Assembly (NCBI GenBank): GCA_021156245.1
Contig: JAJNBO010000194.1
Span: 1 to 5,684 of the forward strand
DNA: 5,684 bases
Origin: Ramlibacter sp.
GTDB lineage: Bacteria; Pseudomonadota; Gammaproteobacteria; Burkholderiales; Burkholderiaceae_C
Direction of reading: 5' to 3'
Shown here: positions 5,238 to 5,684 of the stretch, piece after piece
Layout of the letters: each line of letters starts with the position of its first letter
How positions within the stretch are numbered: the first letter of the stretch is position 1
Translations under genes and position numbers: made by a program
The notes under the pieces: model-generated
The model's database searches: none
What the model was told of the DNA's origin: nothing
What the model saw: the letters and a program-made list of their open reading frames with translations, nothing else

Positions 5238-5310
5238 CAAGCTGCGGAGAAGTCGCGGTCCTAGAGTCTGTTTTCGGCAATCGGCCGCACGAAAAGCAGG
5301 ACTCCGAAAC

Positions 5311-5684
5311 ATGGACAGACTCAAAGGAAAGCGCGCCCTCATCACCGGCGGGACGACAGGGATCGGATTGGCAACCGCCCGACAGTTCCTGCAGGAGGGA
5401 GCGCAGGTGATGGTGACCGGATGGAACGAGGACACTTTGGCCCATGCGCGGCAAGAACTGGGACGCGAAGTCGCCGTGGTCAGGAGCGATGCTGGCAACG
5501 CCAACGGCCAGCAGCTACTCCGATCGCGCGTGGAGGACGCTTTCGGTCGGCTCGATGTCGCCGTGATCAACGCCGGCATCGGCGTGTTCAGGCCCCTGGA
5601 CGGGTGGGACGAGCAGAGCTTCGACCGGTCGTTCGACGTCAACCTCAAGGGACCTTTTTTCCTGCTGCAGGCCCTGCTTCCGGT
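5311..5684 (+). CDS. classical short-chain dehydrogenase/reductase (SDR), 3'-truncated
   Basis: NAD(P)-dependent oxidoreductase of the classical SDR family, running off the right edge after 124 complete codons of a usual 240-260. The N-terminal Rossmann fold is clear: the glycine motif TGGTTGIG (12-19), the strand 2 end VTGWN (35-39), Asp60 of the adenine pocket, NAGI (87-90) with the structural NAG, and Asn111 in DVNLKGPF, the first member of the catalytic tetrad. The Ser, Tyr and Lys of the active site lie outside the window. Many NADP-preferring relatives have Arg in TGRN where this protein has Trp38, so cofactor choice is open. AGGA (5298-5301) lies 9 nt before the ATG, which supports this start. 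The 128-bp gap from the NuoB-like gene, with its own dyad, suggests a separate transcription unit. The substrate is unknown. Confidence 0.93.
   Translation, partial: MDRLKGKRALITGGTTGIGLATARQFLQEGAQVMVTGWNEDTLAHARQELGREVAVVRSDAGNANGQQLLRSRVEDAFGRLDVAVINAGIGVFRPLDGWDEQSFDRSFDVNLKGPFFLLQALLP

Noticed and set aside
5264..5304. GAGTC (5264-5268) and GACTC (5300-5304) as an inverted repeat before the SDR gene
   Set aside because: Five-base arms separated by 31 nt are expected by chance.

Overview
The window reads as chromosomal DNA of a high-GC betaproteobacterium, most likely Burkholderiales (Comamonadaceae-like). This rests on the strong G/C bias at third codon positions, the style of the M20 hydrolase, and an NADH dehydrogenase subunit B of the alpha/beta-proteobacterial/mitochondrial type. 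The assignment is made from memory of protein families, not from a search. No tRNA, rRNA, IS element or CRISPR array was seen.

Layout. (1) Positions 2-889, plus strand: the C-terminal three quarters of an M20D amidohydrolase (hippurate hydrolase-like), cut by the left edge. (2) Positions 903-1112, minus strand: a 69-residue single-helix membrane protein, convergent with the hydrolase with only 13 bp between the stops. (3) Positions 1113-1270: a non-coding gap with a plus-strand hairpin followed by six T residues (about 1141-1185), then a set of overlapping smaller hairpins. (4) Positions 1271-1708, plus strand: a three-helix membrane protein of unknown function. (5) Positions 1712-2482 (or 2494), minus strand: a protein resembling 2,4-diacetylphloroglucinol hydrolase (PhlG-type carbon-carbon hydrolase). 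(6) A compact divergent control region at about 2483-2557. (7) Positions 2558-5182, plus strand: four tightly packed genes encoding a TetR regulator, a class I SAM methyltransferase, an AraC-type regulator and a NuoB-like iron-sulfur subunit. The first two junctions overlap (14 bp, then ATGA) and the last has a 9-bp gap, so one transcript is likely. (8) Positions 5183-5310: an intergenic region with a long interrupted dyad at 5195-5237. (9) Position 5311 to the right edge, plus strand: the N-terminal part of a classical short-chain dehydrogenase/reductase.

How the parts may work together. The best supported regulatory unit is the divergent pair. The hydrolase has a good sigma70 promoter (TTTACA, 17-bp spacer, TATAGT), and an inverted repeat lies directly over its -10 box and start point, which is how a TetR repressor would act. 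The tetR gene has an extended -10 (TGCTATACT) only 6 bp before its ATG and no Shine-Dalgarno, so its message is probably leaderless. A PhlG-like hydrolase next to a TetR gene recalls phlG and its TetR neighbours in Pseudomonas, although no phloroglucinol biosynthesis gene is visible.

The most unusual part is the four-gene operon. A NuoB-like protein that keeps all four N2-cluster cysteines sits without any other complex I gene in view, behind two transcription regulators and a methyltransferase. Whether it is a spare complex I subunit or part of a different redox or sensing device cannot be settled from this window.
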